Below are positions 44,174-53,117 of a DNA stretch of 64,000 bases, in pieces. The translations under genes and the position numbers were made by a program. The notes under the pieces were generated by a model. It made no database searches. It was not told where the DNA came from and saw only the letters and a list, made by a program, of their open reading frames with translations. The DNA comes from Mucilaginibacter sp. PAMB04168 (lineage in GTDB: Bacteria > Bacteroidota > Bacteroidia > Sphingobacteriales > Sphingobacteriaceae), in contig NZ_CP155079.2 in NCBI RefSeq assembly GCF_039634365.2, forward strand, positions 992,001 to 1,056,000, read 5' to 3'. Numbering within the stretch: the first letter of the stretch is position 1; each line of letters starts with the position of its first letter.

Positions 44174-44881
44174 TTAACTTATGGTTGATAAATAATGCGG
44201 AAACATTTCTTTCCAGATGGGCCAGTCGTGCTCGGCAAATGGTCTTACATCCAGCCAGTGATTAATGTGTTTTTGATTTAGAATATTTGAAAGCTGGTAG
44301 TTATACTCTTTGCAGATATCACGGTCTGACGTACCCAGAATAATGTTCATACGCCATAGGTCTTGATGGTTACTGCCTGGCAGGTAATCTACCGGATTAT
44401 TGTAAAAGATGTTATCGTCATAATACCCATCGGTAAACATCCTGATGTCGAAAGCACCACCCATGCTAAACATGTGGTCAACTCGTTCAGGGTGTTTAAA
44501 GGCATAATTGGCTGCGTGGTAGCCACCAAAGCTGCAACCCGCTACGCACACCTTGCCTATACCGGTTTCGTGCATAGCCCAGGGCACTACTTCGTTGTGT
44601 AACATCTGGTCGTACCGGGCATGGTTGCGGGCGCGGTCGGCCGGATGAATGCCCTTATTGTACCAGCTTTGCAGGTCTATAGCGTCGGGGCAGTAAATTT
44701 TCACCAGGCCATTGTCTATAAACCAGCGTGCGCTGTCAATCAGGCCATAATCTTTGTTCTGATAATAGCGGCCCATTGAGGTTGGAAACAGGATAACCGG
44801 ATAGCCACGGGTGCCAAACACCAGCATTTCCATGTCCTGATTAAGGGTTTGTGAGTACCAGCGGTGATATTGTTCAGTCAA
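44174..44881 (-). CDS. Alpha/beta-hydrolase esterase of the amidoligase cluster
   Basis: A 235-aa esterase-D-like alpha/beta hydrolase. The nucleophile elbow is VAGCSFGGYHAANY (Ser), with an acid near LGTSDRDICKEY and the histidine in FAEHDWPIWKEMF. There is no signal peptide, so it acts in the cytoplasm. The start is a TTG at 44881: a stop codon lies three codons upstream and the next ATG would remove the conserved YHRWYSQTLNQDMEMLVFG strand. It is first of six same-strand genes of the ligase cluster and faces a second esterase, 128 bases away. Confidence 0.85.
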   Translation of the reverse strand: MTEQYHRWYSQTLNQDMEMLVFGTRGYPVILFPTSMGRYYQNKDYGLIDSARWFIDNGLVKIYCPDAIDLQSWYNKGIHPADRARNHARYDQMLHNEVVPWAMHETGIGKVCVAGCSFGGYHAANYAFKHPERVDHMFSMGGAFDIRMFTDGYYDDNIFYNNPVDYLPGSNHQDLWRMNIILGTSDRDICKEYNYQLSNILNQKHINHWLDVRPFAEHDWPIWKEMFPHYLSTIS

Positions 44882-44955
44882 TTTTAGTTAAGCTATAATT
44901 ATTTAAGTTGTAAGATAGGCCGATTGTTTGATTTGGGCAACAATAAGCGTAATAA

Positions 44956-44987
44956 TTGTGTATAAGTGTTAAAAGCACGTACTTTTG
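44956..44987 (+). promoter_or_regulatory. Promoter of the divergent esterase gene
   Basis: -33 TTG at 44956-44958, 21-base spacer, -7 TACTTTTG at 44980-44987. One of the best matches to the Bacteroidota consensus in the window; the ATG at 45010 is 22 bases downstream. Confidence 0.65.
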
Positions 44988-45009
44988 TAACCCCATTAAT
45001 TAATTGAAT

Positions 45010-45813
45010 ATGTATACTGCCTGGCCCGAAACCATGACCGTTACCGAAACCAGCCTCCATATAGCCTCGGCTTTGCTTAACCGCGAAGTGAAATGCACCC
45101 TTTACTCAACTGATGATATTGCGCCGCAAAGCCTGCTCTTGTTGAATGACGGACAGGATGCTGGGAATTTAAAGCTGAAAGAAATCCTTGAATTTCAATA
45201 CGAACGCAGTGGCATTGATCCCTTACTGGTAGTAGCCATACATGCCGGCGAAGAGCGCATTCAAGAATATGGTGTGGCAGACCAGCCTGATTTTAAAATG
45301 CGAGGCTCAAAAGCGGGTTTATATGCCCGGTTTATTGTGGAAGAGCTTTTGCCGGCTATTTACCTGGAAACTGGCCTGCAGGCGTTTAAAACAACGGCTT
45401 ATGCGGGTTTTTCGCTTGGCGGGTTATCTGCATTTGATATTGCCTGGAACCGTGCAGATGTTTTTAATAAAGTGGGCGTATTCTCCGGCTCGTTCTGGTG
45501 GCGCAGTAAGGATCTGGCTGACGGTTATACCGATATGGACCGCATAGCGCATCAAATGGTCCGCGAATCAGCAAATAAGCCTGAGCTTAAATTTTGGTTA
45601 CAGACCGGTACGCTTGATGAAACAGCCGACCGCAACAAAAACGGCATTATTGACTCGATTGACGATACTATAGATTTCGTAAAAGAATTGGAGGCTAAGG
45701 GGTACATGCGCCCCAGCGATATTCAATACCTCGAAATGGTGGGCGGCGAACACAATGCAGCTACCTGGGCTAAGGCAATGCCTAAGTTTTTGTGCTGGGC
45801 ATTTAGCGGGTAA
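45010..45813 (+). CDS. Enterochelin-esterase-like alpha/beta hydrolase
   Basis: A 267-aa hydrolase of the enterochelin-esterase/esterase-D type. The strand VVAIHAGEERIQEYG precedes the helix, the nucleophile elbow is TAYAGFSLGGLSAFDIAW (Ser), the acid is likely in LQTGTLDETADRNKNG and the histidine is in VGGEHNAATWAKAM. No signal peptide is visible. The ATG at 45010 is preferred to a TTG two codons earlier because of promoter spacing. It is divergent from the six-gene ligase cluster, which also starts with an esterase, so the two probably belong together. Confidence 0.86.
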   Translation: MYTAWPETMTVTETSLHIASALLNREVKCTLYSTDDIAPQSLLLLNDGQDAGNLKLKEILEFQYERSGIDPLLVVAIHAGEERIQEYGVADQPDFKMRGSKAGLYARFIVEELLPAIYLETGLQAFKTTAYAGFSLGGLSAFDIAWNRADVFNKVGVFSGSFWWRSKDLADGYTDMDRIAHQMVRESANKPELKFWLQTGTLDETADRNKNGIIDSIDDTIDFVKELEAKGYMRPSDIQYLEMVGGEHNAATWAKAMPKFLCWAFSG

Positions 45814-45923
45814 GTTTACAACTGTTTATTATATGATAATGATACTTTAACATGCTCATTTATAGCTAATATTCAAAGTATTGTAAAAAGCTGAGAATGC
45901 TTTTAATTGCCATAAATTAAACG

Positions 45924-45931
45924 TATCTTTG
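45924..45931 (+). promoter_or_regulatory. -7 promoter element for typA
   Basis: TATCTTTG, an exact TAnnTTTG match, 24 bases before the typA ATG. The -33 element is weak (TTG at 45907-45909 is closer than usual). Confidence 0.5.
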
Positions 45932-45955
45932 CGCAAAATTCAAGAGGCATATTTC

Positions 45956-47770
45956 ATGCAAAATCAAATTCGTAATATTGCTATTATAGCACACGTTGAC
46001 CACGGTAAAACTACTTTGGTTGATAAAATCCTTCATAGCTGCGCCATCTTCCGTGATAACCAGGAGACCGGCGAGCTGATTCTGGACAATAACGATCTGG
46101 AACGCGAGCGGGGCATTACCATCGTTTCTAAAAACGTATCGGTACGGTATAAAGACGTAAAGATCAACATTATTGATACTCCTGGTCACGCCGACTTTGG
46201 CGGTGAGGTTGAGCGTGTGTTAAAAATGGCCGATGGCGTTTTATTGTTGTGTGATGCTTTTGAAGGCGCCATGCCACAAACTCGTTTCGTAACCCAAAAG
46301 GCTTTGGCTTTAGGCTTAAAACCAATTGTGGTTGTAAACAAAGTAGATAAAGAAAACTGCCGTCCGGAAGAGGTTTATGAACAAATTTTTGAGTTGTTCT
46401 TTAACTTGGATGCTACCGAAGAGCAACTGGATTTTCCGGTTATCTACGGTTCATCAAAACAAGGTTGGATGAGCACCGACTATAAAGTTAAAACCGATGA
46501 TATCTTCCCTTTAATGGATGCTATCCTGGCTAACATTCCACCGGCCCCTATCAGCGAGGGTACTTTACAAATGCAAATCACTTCGTTAGATTATTCATCT
46601 TTCGTGGGCCGTATTGCTGTTGGTCGTGTGGCTCGTGGCGTAATTAAAGAAAACCAGCCGGTATCTTTGGTGAAACGCGATGGCACTATTCAAAAATCAA
46701 GAATTAAGGAGCTTTACACTTTTGAAGGTCTAGGTAAAGTTAAAGTAACCGAAGTAAAGTCGGGCGATATATGTGCGGTTGTTGGTATTGAAGGTTTCGA
46801 CATTGGCGATACCATTGCCGATTTTGAGAAACCAGAACAACTGGAAGTTATCCATATCGATGAGCCTACCATGAACATGCTCTTCACCATTAATACTTCA
46901 CCGTTTTTTGGTAAAGAAGGCAAGTTTGTAACCTCACGTCACCTGCGCGATCGTTTGTACAAAGAGATGGAGAAAAACCTGGCCCTTAAAATTGTGGAAA
47001 CTGAGTCTCCGGATTCATACCTGGTTTATGGTCGTGGTATTCTTCACTTATCAGTACTGATCGAAACCATGCGCCGCGAAGGTTATGAGTTACAGGTTGG
47101 CCAGCCACAGGTTATTATTAAAGAGATTGACGGTGTTAAATGTGAGCCAATTGAGGTACTTACAGTTGACGTACCTGGTGATGTTGCCGGTAAGGTAATA
47201 GAGCTGGTAACACAGCGTAAAGGCGATCTTTTGGTTATGGAGCCTAAAGGCGATTTACAGCACTTAGAATTTGAAATTCCGGCCCGTGGTATTATTGGTT
47301 TACGTAACAACGTATTAACTGCTACTGGTGGCGAGGCTATTATGGCCCACCGCTTTAAAGCTTACGAGCCTTGGAAAGGAGCTATTCCTGGCCGTGCGAA
47401 TGGTGTATTGGTATCAATGGATACTGGTAAAACAACTGCATTTGCTATAGATAAGTTGCAGGATCGTGGTCGTTTCCACATAGAGCCGGGTGTTGATATT
47501 TATGAAGGCCAGATTTTGGGCGAGCATATTCGTGATAATGACCTGGTTATTAACTTAACTAAAGGCAAGCAGTTAACCAACATGCGCGCATCTGGTAGTG
47601 ATACCAACGTGCGTATTGCACCTGCTATCAAATTCTCTTTAGAAGAATCAATGGAATACATACAGGCTGATGAATACATTGAGGTAACTCCTCAGAGCAT
47701 TCGTATGCGCAAAATCTATCTGAACGAAAACGAAAGAAAGATTAACGCTAAGAAGTTCCAGTCTGCCTAA
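45956..47770 (+). CDS. typA: Translational GTPase TypA/BipA
   Basis: Ribosome-associated GTPase of the elongation-factor family that helps 50S assembly and growth under stress. The 604-aa protein shows all G motifs: [35 protein letters not shown] and NKVDKENC, followed by the EF-G-like domains and the C-terminal BipA domain ([20 protein letters not shown]). The ATG at 45956 is used; an in-frame TTG at 45929 overlaps the -7 promoter element and cannot be in the transcript's coding part. Followed by a terminator. Confidence 0.97.
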   Translation: MQNQIRNIAIIAHVDHGKTTLVDKILHSCAIFRDNQETGELILDNNDLERERGITIVSKNVSVRYKDVKINIIDTPGHADFGGEVERVLKMADGVLLLCDAFEGAMPQTRFVTQKALALGLKPIVVVNKVDKENCRPEEVYEQIFELFFNLDATEEQLDFPVIYGSSKQGWMSTDYKVKTDDIFPLMDAILANIPPAPISEGTLQMQITSLDYSSFVGRIAVGRVARGVIKENQPVSLVKRDGTIQKSRIKELYTFEGLGKVKVTEVKSGDICAVVGIEGFDIGDTIADFEKPEQLEVIHIDEPTMNMLFTINTSPFFGKEGKFVTSRHLRDRLYKEMEKNLALKIVETESPDSYLVYGRGILHLSVLIETMRREGYELQVGQPQVIIKEIDGVKCEPIEVLTVDVPGDVAGKVIELVTQRKGDLLVMEPKGDLQHLEFEIPARGIIGLRNNVLTATGGEAIMAHRFKAYEPWKGAIPGRANGVLVSMDTGKTTAFAIDKLQDRGRFHIEPGVDIYEGQILGEHIRDNDLVINLTKGKQLTNMRASGSDTNVRIAPAIKFSLEESMEYIQADEYIEVTPQSIRMRKIYLNENERKINAKKFQSA

Positions 47771-47800
47771 CTAGATTTAGGCATCTATTATATATCCATA

Positions 47801-47836
47801 AGCAAGCCCCGGCATTAAGTCCGGGGTTTGCTTTTT
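47801..47836 (+). terminator. Terminator of typA
   Basis: GC-rich stem (47801-47812 with 47821-47832, one G-U pair, 8-base loop) followed by a T-run. Also reads as a weaker terminator for the opposite-facing FkbM gene. Confidence 0.85.
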
Positions 47837-47848
47837 TATGCCTTTGGT

Positions 47849-48532
47849 TTACCGGCTTAGTGTTTGCTTAAATATTAAGGTGCGCGGCGTTTTGCTCACC
47901 ATTTGGTAGCCTTGTTCAGCTAAAAAGCTGTAAGCTTCAGATGCATCCAGGTGACTAAAATTTACGTCCACATCCTCAACCAATACAAAGCTAGGACGGT
48001 ATTTTTCCCAGTTATTAGATCGCAGCACACTTATATCAAGGCCTGCAACATCTACGCTCATAAAATCAATTACTACCTGGCCTGCCGGCAGGTTCTCCTC
48101 AAGTACTTGCGCTAAAGGATAAATTTCCACTTCGGCAGTTTCAACAATGTGATAAGGACTGGTATCAGCGTGGCGGCTTTGTGAGCCTACCTGGTCAAAA
48201 CTGTTAAAAGCCGAATCGTTGAAGCAGTACAAGGTTTGCCGGGTACGTTCGGCGCCTATGCCTACGTTTAAATTAATGTCATGCTCGCGGTATTGGTTAA
48301 AAAGCTCAATAGCAGCAGGAGTGGGCTCAATATTTATACCACGCCAGCCCTGTTCATAAAAGTGCATGGTGTTAGAGTAGCGAAAGGGGTGATGCGCGCC
48401 TATATCCACAAAAAAGCCCTTGTAGGTGTCATAGTCTTTAATATGTTCCATAAGCAACGGACGGAGCAGCATATCTTCCCCATCCTGGGAGTAGGAGTGC
48501 AGCGGTCTGAAATCTGGATGATCGGGTATCAT
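47849..48532 (-). CDS. FkbM-family methyltransferase
   Basis: A 227-aa SAM-dependent methyltransferase of the FkbM type, often found in O-antigen and capsule loci where it methylates sugars. The SAM-binding region contains FFVDIGAHHPFRYSNT, and the family core FMSVDVAGLDISVLRSNNW lies near residue 155. It converges on typA and is divergent from the flippase gene, and so marks the left edge of the glycan cluster. Confidence 0.9.
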   Translation of the reverse strand: MIPDHPDFRPLHSYSQDGEDMLLRPLLMEHIKDYDTYKGFFVDIGAHHPFRYSNTMHFYEQGWRGINIEPTPAAIELFNQYREHDINLNVGIGAERTRQTLYCFNDSAFNSFDQVGSQSRHADTSPYHIVETAEVEIYPLAQVLEENLPAGQVVIDFMSVDVAGLDISVLRSNNWEKYRPSFVLVEDVDVNFSHLDASEAYSFLAEQGYQMVSKTPRTLIFKQTLSR

Positions 48533-48649
48533 GTTTTTTTATAGAATTATTGGAGTATTGTACTCTTCCAAATTAAAGCAATTATTTACAAAATAAGTAT
48601 GCATTGCGGCTTAAAGCAGTTAATGCACAGGTTGTAAGTATACATTTTA

Positions 48650-48657
48650 TACATTTG
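48650..48657 (+). promoter_or_regulatory. -7 promoter element for the glycan-cluster flippase operon
   Basis: TACATTTG matches TAnnTTTG exactly, ten bases before the ATG at 48668. The -33 TTG (48632-48634) is closer than ideal at 15 bases. Confidence 0.45.
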
Positions 48658-48667
48658 CACACAATAT

Positions 48668-49984
48668 ATGCGTATTCCCAATATTCCAGGTTTTGATCAG
48701 CAAGCTTTAGAAAAGTATTTCAAGAATACCGGGATGCTGTTTATTGGCCGTATTGGCAGCTTACTCATAAAAATGATTGTAAGCATCCAAATAGCCAATT
48801 ACCTGGAACCTACTAATAACGGTATTGTAACAGGCGGAACAGTTTACATCTACTTCTTTTCGGCCATTGCTACCCTGGGTCTCGATCAATTCATTATCAA
48901 GGAGCTACACCAGTTCCCCGAACAGCGCGATACTATTTTGGGTACTTCGTTCTGGCTTAAAGTAATCTCAGGCTTTGTCTGTATACCGTTAATGTTCCTG
49001 GCTTATCAAGTTTATCCCGCCCGGGCTACACCTTATCATTATGTGCTCATCCTGTCGTTTATTGGCGTGGCCCAGGCATTTAATGTAATTGATAGTTATT
49101 TCCAGTCGCAGGTTCAGTCTAAATACATTATGCAGGTGCAGGTAGCGGGTAACCTAGTGTCGGCCGCTATCAAAATTAGCTTCATCTACCTCAAGACGCC
49201 TATGGTATATTTTGTATACGCTTACTTGCTCGATGTGGTGCTGTTGTCTGCAGGTTACTTTTTTACTTATCAGCGTAAGCAGCGTAACATATTTAACTGG
49301 TCGTTTAATAAGCCGCTTGCAGTAAAGTTGTTAAGTTACTCGTGGCCCCTCATTATATCGGGCATTATGGTGGCGTTGTATATGAAGATAGACCAACTGA
49401 TGCTGCAAAATATTATTGGCGTAAAAGAATCGGGCGCTTATGCTACAGTAGCTCAGCTAAGCGAAGCCTGGAACTTTGTGCCAGCCGTCGTAGTGTCGTC
49501 GCTGTTTCCGGCTATCCTGAATGCCCGTCGGGATGACCCCGAGCGGTATAAAAAACGAATACAGAACCTTTATGATCTGATGGTTTACCTGAGCGTGCCG
49601 GCTGCTTTAGTTATTACCTTTGCATCGCCCCTTGTTTATAAACTTTACAAGCCAGAGTATGCGTATGCTGCACCGGTGCTATCGGTGCATATATGGTCGG
49701 GCGTGTTTGTGTTTTTGGGAGCAGCCAGCGGGCAGTATCTTATTGCCGAAAACCTGAACAAGCTTACTTTTATCCGCACCGGTTTTGGCGCCATTGTTAA
49801 CATTGTGCTGAATTTACTGCTCATACCTAAAATGGGCATGATGGGGGCTGCCATAGCCACCTTGATAGCTTATGCAAGCGCTGCGTTCTTTATTTTGGCT
49901 ATTCCTAAAGTAAATAAGCAAGGCATAATGATGTTAAAATCTTTATTCTTAATTTCACTTTTTCAAAAAGTTACTAAACGTTGA
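48668..49984 (+). CDS. Oligosaccharide flippase (Wzx/MATE-like polysaccharide exporter)
   Basis: A 438-aa polytopic protein with about 12-14 helices, of the polysaccharide biosynthesis/flippase family that moves lipid-linked sugar units across the inner membrane. The first helix region NTGMLFIGRIGSLLIKMIVSI and the central SYSWPLIISGIMVALYMKID are typical, as is the late PKMGMMGAAIATLIAYASA. It heads a plus-strand operon with two methyltransferases and a glycosyltransferase; the next gene overlaps by four bases. Confidence 0.92.
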   Translation: MRIPNIPGFDQQALEKYFKNTGMLFIGRIGSLLIKMIVSIQIANYLEPTNNGIVTGGTVYIYFFSAIATLGLDQFIIKELHQFPEQRDTILGTSFWLKVISGFVCIPLMFLAYQVYPARATPYHYVLILSFIGVAQAFNVIDSYFQSQVQSKYIMQVQVAGNLVSAAIKISFIYLKTPMVYFVYAYLLDVVLLSAGYFFTYQRKQRNIFNWSFNKPLAVKLLSYSWPLIISGIMVALYMKIDQLMLQNIIGVKESGAYATVAQLSEAWNFVPAVVVSSLFPAILNARRDDPERYKKRIQNLYDLMVYLSVPAALVITFASPLVYKLYKPEYAYAAPVLSVHIWSGVFVFLGAASGQYLIAENLNKLTFIRTGFGAIVNIVLNLLLIPKMGMMGAAIATLIAYASAAFFILAIPKVNKQGIMMLKSLFLISLFQKVTKR

Positions 49985-50628
49985 GCAAATTTACCGCCCT
50001 TATAAACATACTCAAGCAGCCCGAGCGCTTAAAGGCCTTGCTGTCCTACAATGAAAAAGGTTACCTGAATACAATTGGCTGGTTCAATGCCTTTGATAAA
50101 AAAGCGCCGGTAGATGGCAATGGTAACCCTATCCCCTGGGTTACGTACTCTTTTATTGATTTTATAAAAGACAGGCTGAAACCTGAGCATGCCGTTTTTG
50201 AGTTTGGATCGGGTAACTCAACCGCTTTTTATGCACAGCGTACGGGCATAGTGGTATCGGTTGAGCATGATAAGGAGTGGTTTGACAAGATAAGCGCCGG
50301 TAAGCCTGATAATGCCGAACTGATTTATTGCGAACTACAGCGCGACGGCGATTATTGCCGTATGCCGGTAAAGCTTGGCGAAGAATTTGATATTATTATT
50401 GTAGACGGCCGCGACCGCGTAAACTGCTGCATACAAGCTGTTGAAGCGCTTTCAGAACATGGTGTGATTGTTTTGGATGACTCAGAACGGCCTGAATACC
50501 GTGATGGTATCAACCACTTACTTGATAAAGGCTTTAAGCAGATACCGTTTAGTGGTATATCGCCGGGATTATTTTACTACAAAAGCACCACTGTATTTTA
50601 TAAAGTTGACAACTGTTTAGGTATTTAA
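49981..50628 (+). CDS. SAM-dependent methyltransferase-like protein (TTG start)
   Basis: A 215-aa Rossmann-fold protein with a methyltransferase nucleotide site: VFEFGSGNSTAFYAQR and then VSVEHDKEWFDKI, with an acidic strand IIIVDGRDRVNC. The exact substrate is unknown; the setting suggests modification of a glycan or its precursor. The start is TTG at 49981, overlapping the flippase stop (TTGA); no usable ATG lies near. Three bases before the next gene. Confidence 0.82.
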   Translation: MSKFTALINILKQPERLKALLSYNEKGYLNTIGWFNAFDKKAPVDGNGNPIPWVTYSFIDFIKDRLKPEHAVFEFGSGNSTAFYAQRTGIVVSVEHDKEWFDKISAGKPDNAELIYCELQRDGDYCRMPVKLGEEFDIIIVDGRDRVNCCIQAVEALSEHGVIVLDDSERPEYRDGINHLLDKGFKQIPFSGISPGLFYYKSTTVFYKVDNCLGI

Positions 50629-50631
50629 CCT

Positions 50632-51405
50632 ATGGCTGATGATAAACTGAGCGGCAATGTAAAGACCGCTTACGACGAGTTTTATAAGACCCATGACGAA
50701 GCCTGGCGTATGCTGGGCGCTAAGTACAAAGCGCAGCATATTATTGACGTTTGCCAGGGCTTTACTTTCAACAAAGTGCTGGAGGTAGGTGCAGGCGATG
50801 GCAGCATACTCAAGATACTTTCAGAAAAAAACTTTGCACCTGAATATCATGCTGTCGAAATTTCAGAGAGCGGTGTGTCTTATATCCAATCGCGCCAGAT
50901 TCAAAGTTTAAAATCGGTGCAGGTGTTTGATGGTTACCATTTACCTTACCCTGATGATAGCGTCGACCTTATCATTCTATCACACGTGCTGGAGCATGTG
51001 GAACACGAGCGTTTGCTGCTGAGGGAGCTGAAACGCGTAGCCAAAATGTGCGTAATTGAAGTTCCGCGCGATTATAAAACTAACGTTGATGACCGCATTA
51101 AGCACTTCTTGGCTTACGGGCATATCAACGTTTATACACCCACCTCCTTAAGGTATTTGTTGCGTACCGAGGGCTTTGAGATTATGAAGGATCTGACTTC
51201 GATGATTGAGCCTGAGGTTACCCAATTTAACGCTTATATAAATCTGAAAAAGCCTAAAAGTTTTGTAACTGACTTGAAAATTAAAGCCGAATATGCGGTA
51301 AAGAACGCTATGGGTAACTTAATGGGCAAAAGGAAGCAAGAACAGTTGGCTAATGCTTATACGGTGCTTTGCAGTAAAACCAATCAGCAAACCGAAATAT
51401 TTTAA
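50632..51405 (+). CDS. Class I SAM-dependent methyltransferase
   Basis: A 257-aa methyltransferase with classical motifs: VLEVGAGDGSILKIL (motif I), the acidic residue in YHAVEISESG, and the strand VDLIILSHVLEHVEHERLLLRE (motif of Methyltransf_11 type). It follows the previous methyltransferase by three bases and precedes the glycosyltransferase by twelve, within the glycan operon. Substrate unknown, probably a sugar or lipid-linked intermediate. Confidence 0.88.
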   Translation: MADDKLSGNVKTAYDEFYKTHDEAWRMLGAKYKAQHIIDVCQGFTFNKVLEVGAGDGSILKILSEKNFAPEYHAVEISESGVSYIQSRQIQSLKSVQVFDGYHLPYPDDSVDLIILSHVLEHVEHERLLLRELKRVAKMCVIEVPRDYKTNVDDRIKHFLAYGHINVYTPTSLRYLLRTEGFEIMKDLTSMIEPEVTQFNAYINLKKPKSFVTDLKIKAEYAVKNAMGNLMGKRKQEQLANAYTVLCSKTNQQTEIF

Positions 51406-51417
51406 TCAGACGCTTAA

Positions 51418-52332
51418 ATGCAAAATCTGGCTCCTATAGCCCTGTTTGTATATAACCGGCCCGAGCATACGCGCCGTACACTAAGCTATTTGCAAAAAAA
51501 CCAACTGGCGGAGAATTCGCGCTTGTTTATCTTTTCGGACGGGCCAAAAACAGAGGCCGATAAACCAAAGGTGGAACAGATCAGGCAGCTGGCCAAAACT
51601 ATCACAGGTTTTAAATCAGTTAAACTGATAGAACGGACTGAGAATATTGGATTGGCTAATTCCATTATCAGCGGGGTAACGCAATTGGTTAATGATTACG
51701 GCAAGGTAATAGTTTTTGAAGATGACCTGCTATCATCACCCTACACATTACAATATTTTAACGAAGCGCTGGATCGTTATTCTACTGATGAAAAAGTGAT
51801 GCACATAGGCGCTTACATGTATAATTTAAAAGCACCTAACTTGCCGCAAACCTTTTTTTACCGCGCGGCAACCAGCTGGGGCTGGGCTACCTGGGCACGT
51901 GCCTGGCAGCACTTTGAACCCAATGTGGATACGCTGATGCAGCAGTTCGATAAGTCGAAGATTAATGCGTTTTCGATAGAGGGAACCATGAATTTCTGGA
52001 AACAAATGCAGCAATTTAAAGCCGGTAAAAATAACTCATGGGCTATACGATGGTATGCATCTATCTTCCTCAAAAATGGCTTAACGCTAAACCCCGCACA
52101 ATCACTTATACAAAATATAGGTCATGATGGTACCGGCGTGCACTCCAACAATGAGGACATTTACCAGGTTAATATCTCACGCCAGCCCGTTACCGATTTT
52201 CCGGATGCGCTACAAGAAAACGTGCAGGCGTACCAAGCCATTAAACAGTTCCTGAAAACACGAAAAGGTAATTTATGGCAAAGAGGGGTAAGGTTTATTA
52301 TGCAAATGCGCGATAAGTATTTGAAGAATTAA
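51418..52332 (+). CDS. Glycosyltransferase (GT-A fold, GT2/GT13-like)
   Basis: A 304-aa GT-A type sugar transferase. The N-terminus has PIALFVYNRPEHTRRTL, the nucleotide-sugar site includes RLFIFSDGPKTEADK and the DxD-like metal motif KVIVFEDDLLSSPYTL. A tryptophan-rich segment SWGWATWARAWQHF is characteristic of this group in surface-polysaccharide loci. Last gene of the plus-strand part of the cluster, converging on the minus-strand GT2 gene. Donor and acceptor unknown. Confidence 0.87.
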   Translation: MQNLAPIALFVYNRPEHTRRTLSYLQKNQLAENSRLFIFSDGPKTEADKPKVEQIRQLAKTITGFKSVKLIERTENIGLANSIISGVTQLVNDYGKVIVFEDDLLSSPYTLQYFNEALDRYSTDEKVMHIGAYMYNLKAPNLPQTFFYRAATSWGWATWARAWQHFEPNVDTLMQQFDKSKINAFSIEGTMNFWKQMQQFKAGKNNSWAIRWYASIFLKNGLTLNPAQSLIQNIGHDGTGVHSNNEDIYQVNISRQPVTDFPDALQENVQAYQAIKQFLKTRKGNLWQRGVRFIMQMRDKYLKN

Positions 52333-52364
52333 TTGAGCCTGTGGCTCATGAGCAGCAAGCCGGT

Positions 52365-53117
52365 TTAATCATTCGTTCTTCTGTGCTTTAACCAGTACCC
52401 ACCCAATTTAAAAGCAATAATTACATGATTGATGGCCGTTGGCACCAACCCATAATGCTTGCGCATAATGGAGAAACGTTCCAAAAGGCTTTGCCTGTGC
52501 TTTTTTTTTGACATACCGCCCACCAGGTATTTAGCCACATAGGCATGCACGTTTACAATATGACGTGCTTTTTTAGCGGCTTGCAGTATCCAATCAATAT
52601 CGGCGCTAAGCTGATATTGCGAATTATAGGGTTGGGTTAAGGACTTTTTAATGTAAATGGCCTGATGACTAATGCTCATGCCATATTTAAAATCGCGCCA
52701 GGTAAACTGCTCTGGTGCCTCATGGCGGCGGCGGCCCAAACTGTTACCATTGCTGTCTATCATTTCGGTTTCACCGTAGTAGATGTCGGCATTATCGGCG
52801 GTGGCAAACACATTAGCTACCGTTTCTTTCGAGTAAATCTCATCGCCGGAGTTCATGAATAACACATAGTCGCCCGTGGCCAGCGCAAGACCTTTATTCA
52901 TGGCATCATAAATTCCCTGGTCCTTTTCGCTTATTAATTTGGTAATCCGGCCTTCATGCCGGTGTATAATATCAAGCGTGCCATCGGTCGATTGCCCGTC
53001 TATCACAATGTACTCAAGGTTATCATAGGTTTGATTAATAACCGAAAGAAGCGTACGTTCAATATCCCTAACGTTGTTATAAACTACAGTAATTACGCTA
53101 AGCTTCGGCCTAAACAT
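52365..53117 (-). CDS. Glycosyltransferase family 2
   Basis: A 250-aa GT2 enzyme: KLSVITVVYNNVRDIERTL, then EYIVIDGQSTDGTLDII and the acceptor-side motif GDYVLFMNSGDEIYS. The reading frame extends 21 codons further upstream, but only from a TTG inside the GT4 gene; the ATG at 53117 leaves the conserved N-terminal strand near the start and overlaps the GT4 stop by eight bases, so the two are coupled. Probably adds one sugar to a surface glycan. Confidence 0.9.
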   Translation of the reverse strand: MFRPKLSVITVVYNNVRDIERTLLSVINQTYDNLEYIVIDGQSTDGTLDIIHRHEGRITKLISEKDQGIYDAMNKGLALATGDYVLFMNSGDEIYSKETVANVFATADNADIYYGETEMIDSNGNSLGRRRHEAPEQFTWRDFKYGMSISHQAIYIKKSLTQPYNSQYQLSADIDWILQAAKKARHIVNVHAYVAKYLVGGMSKKKHRQSLLERFSIMRKHYGLVPTAINHVIIAFKLGGYWLKHRRTND

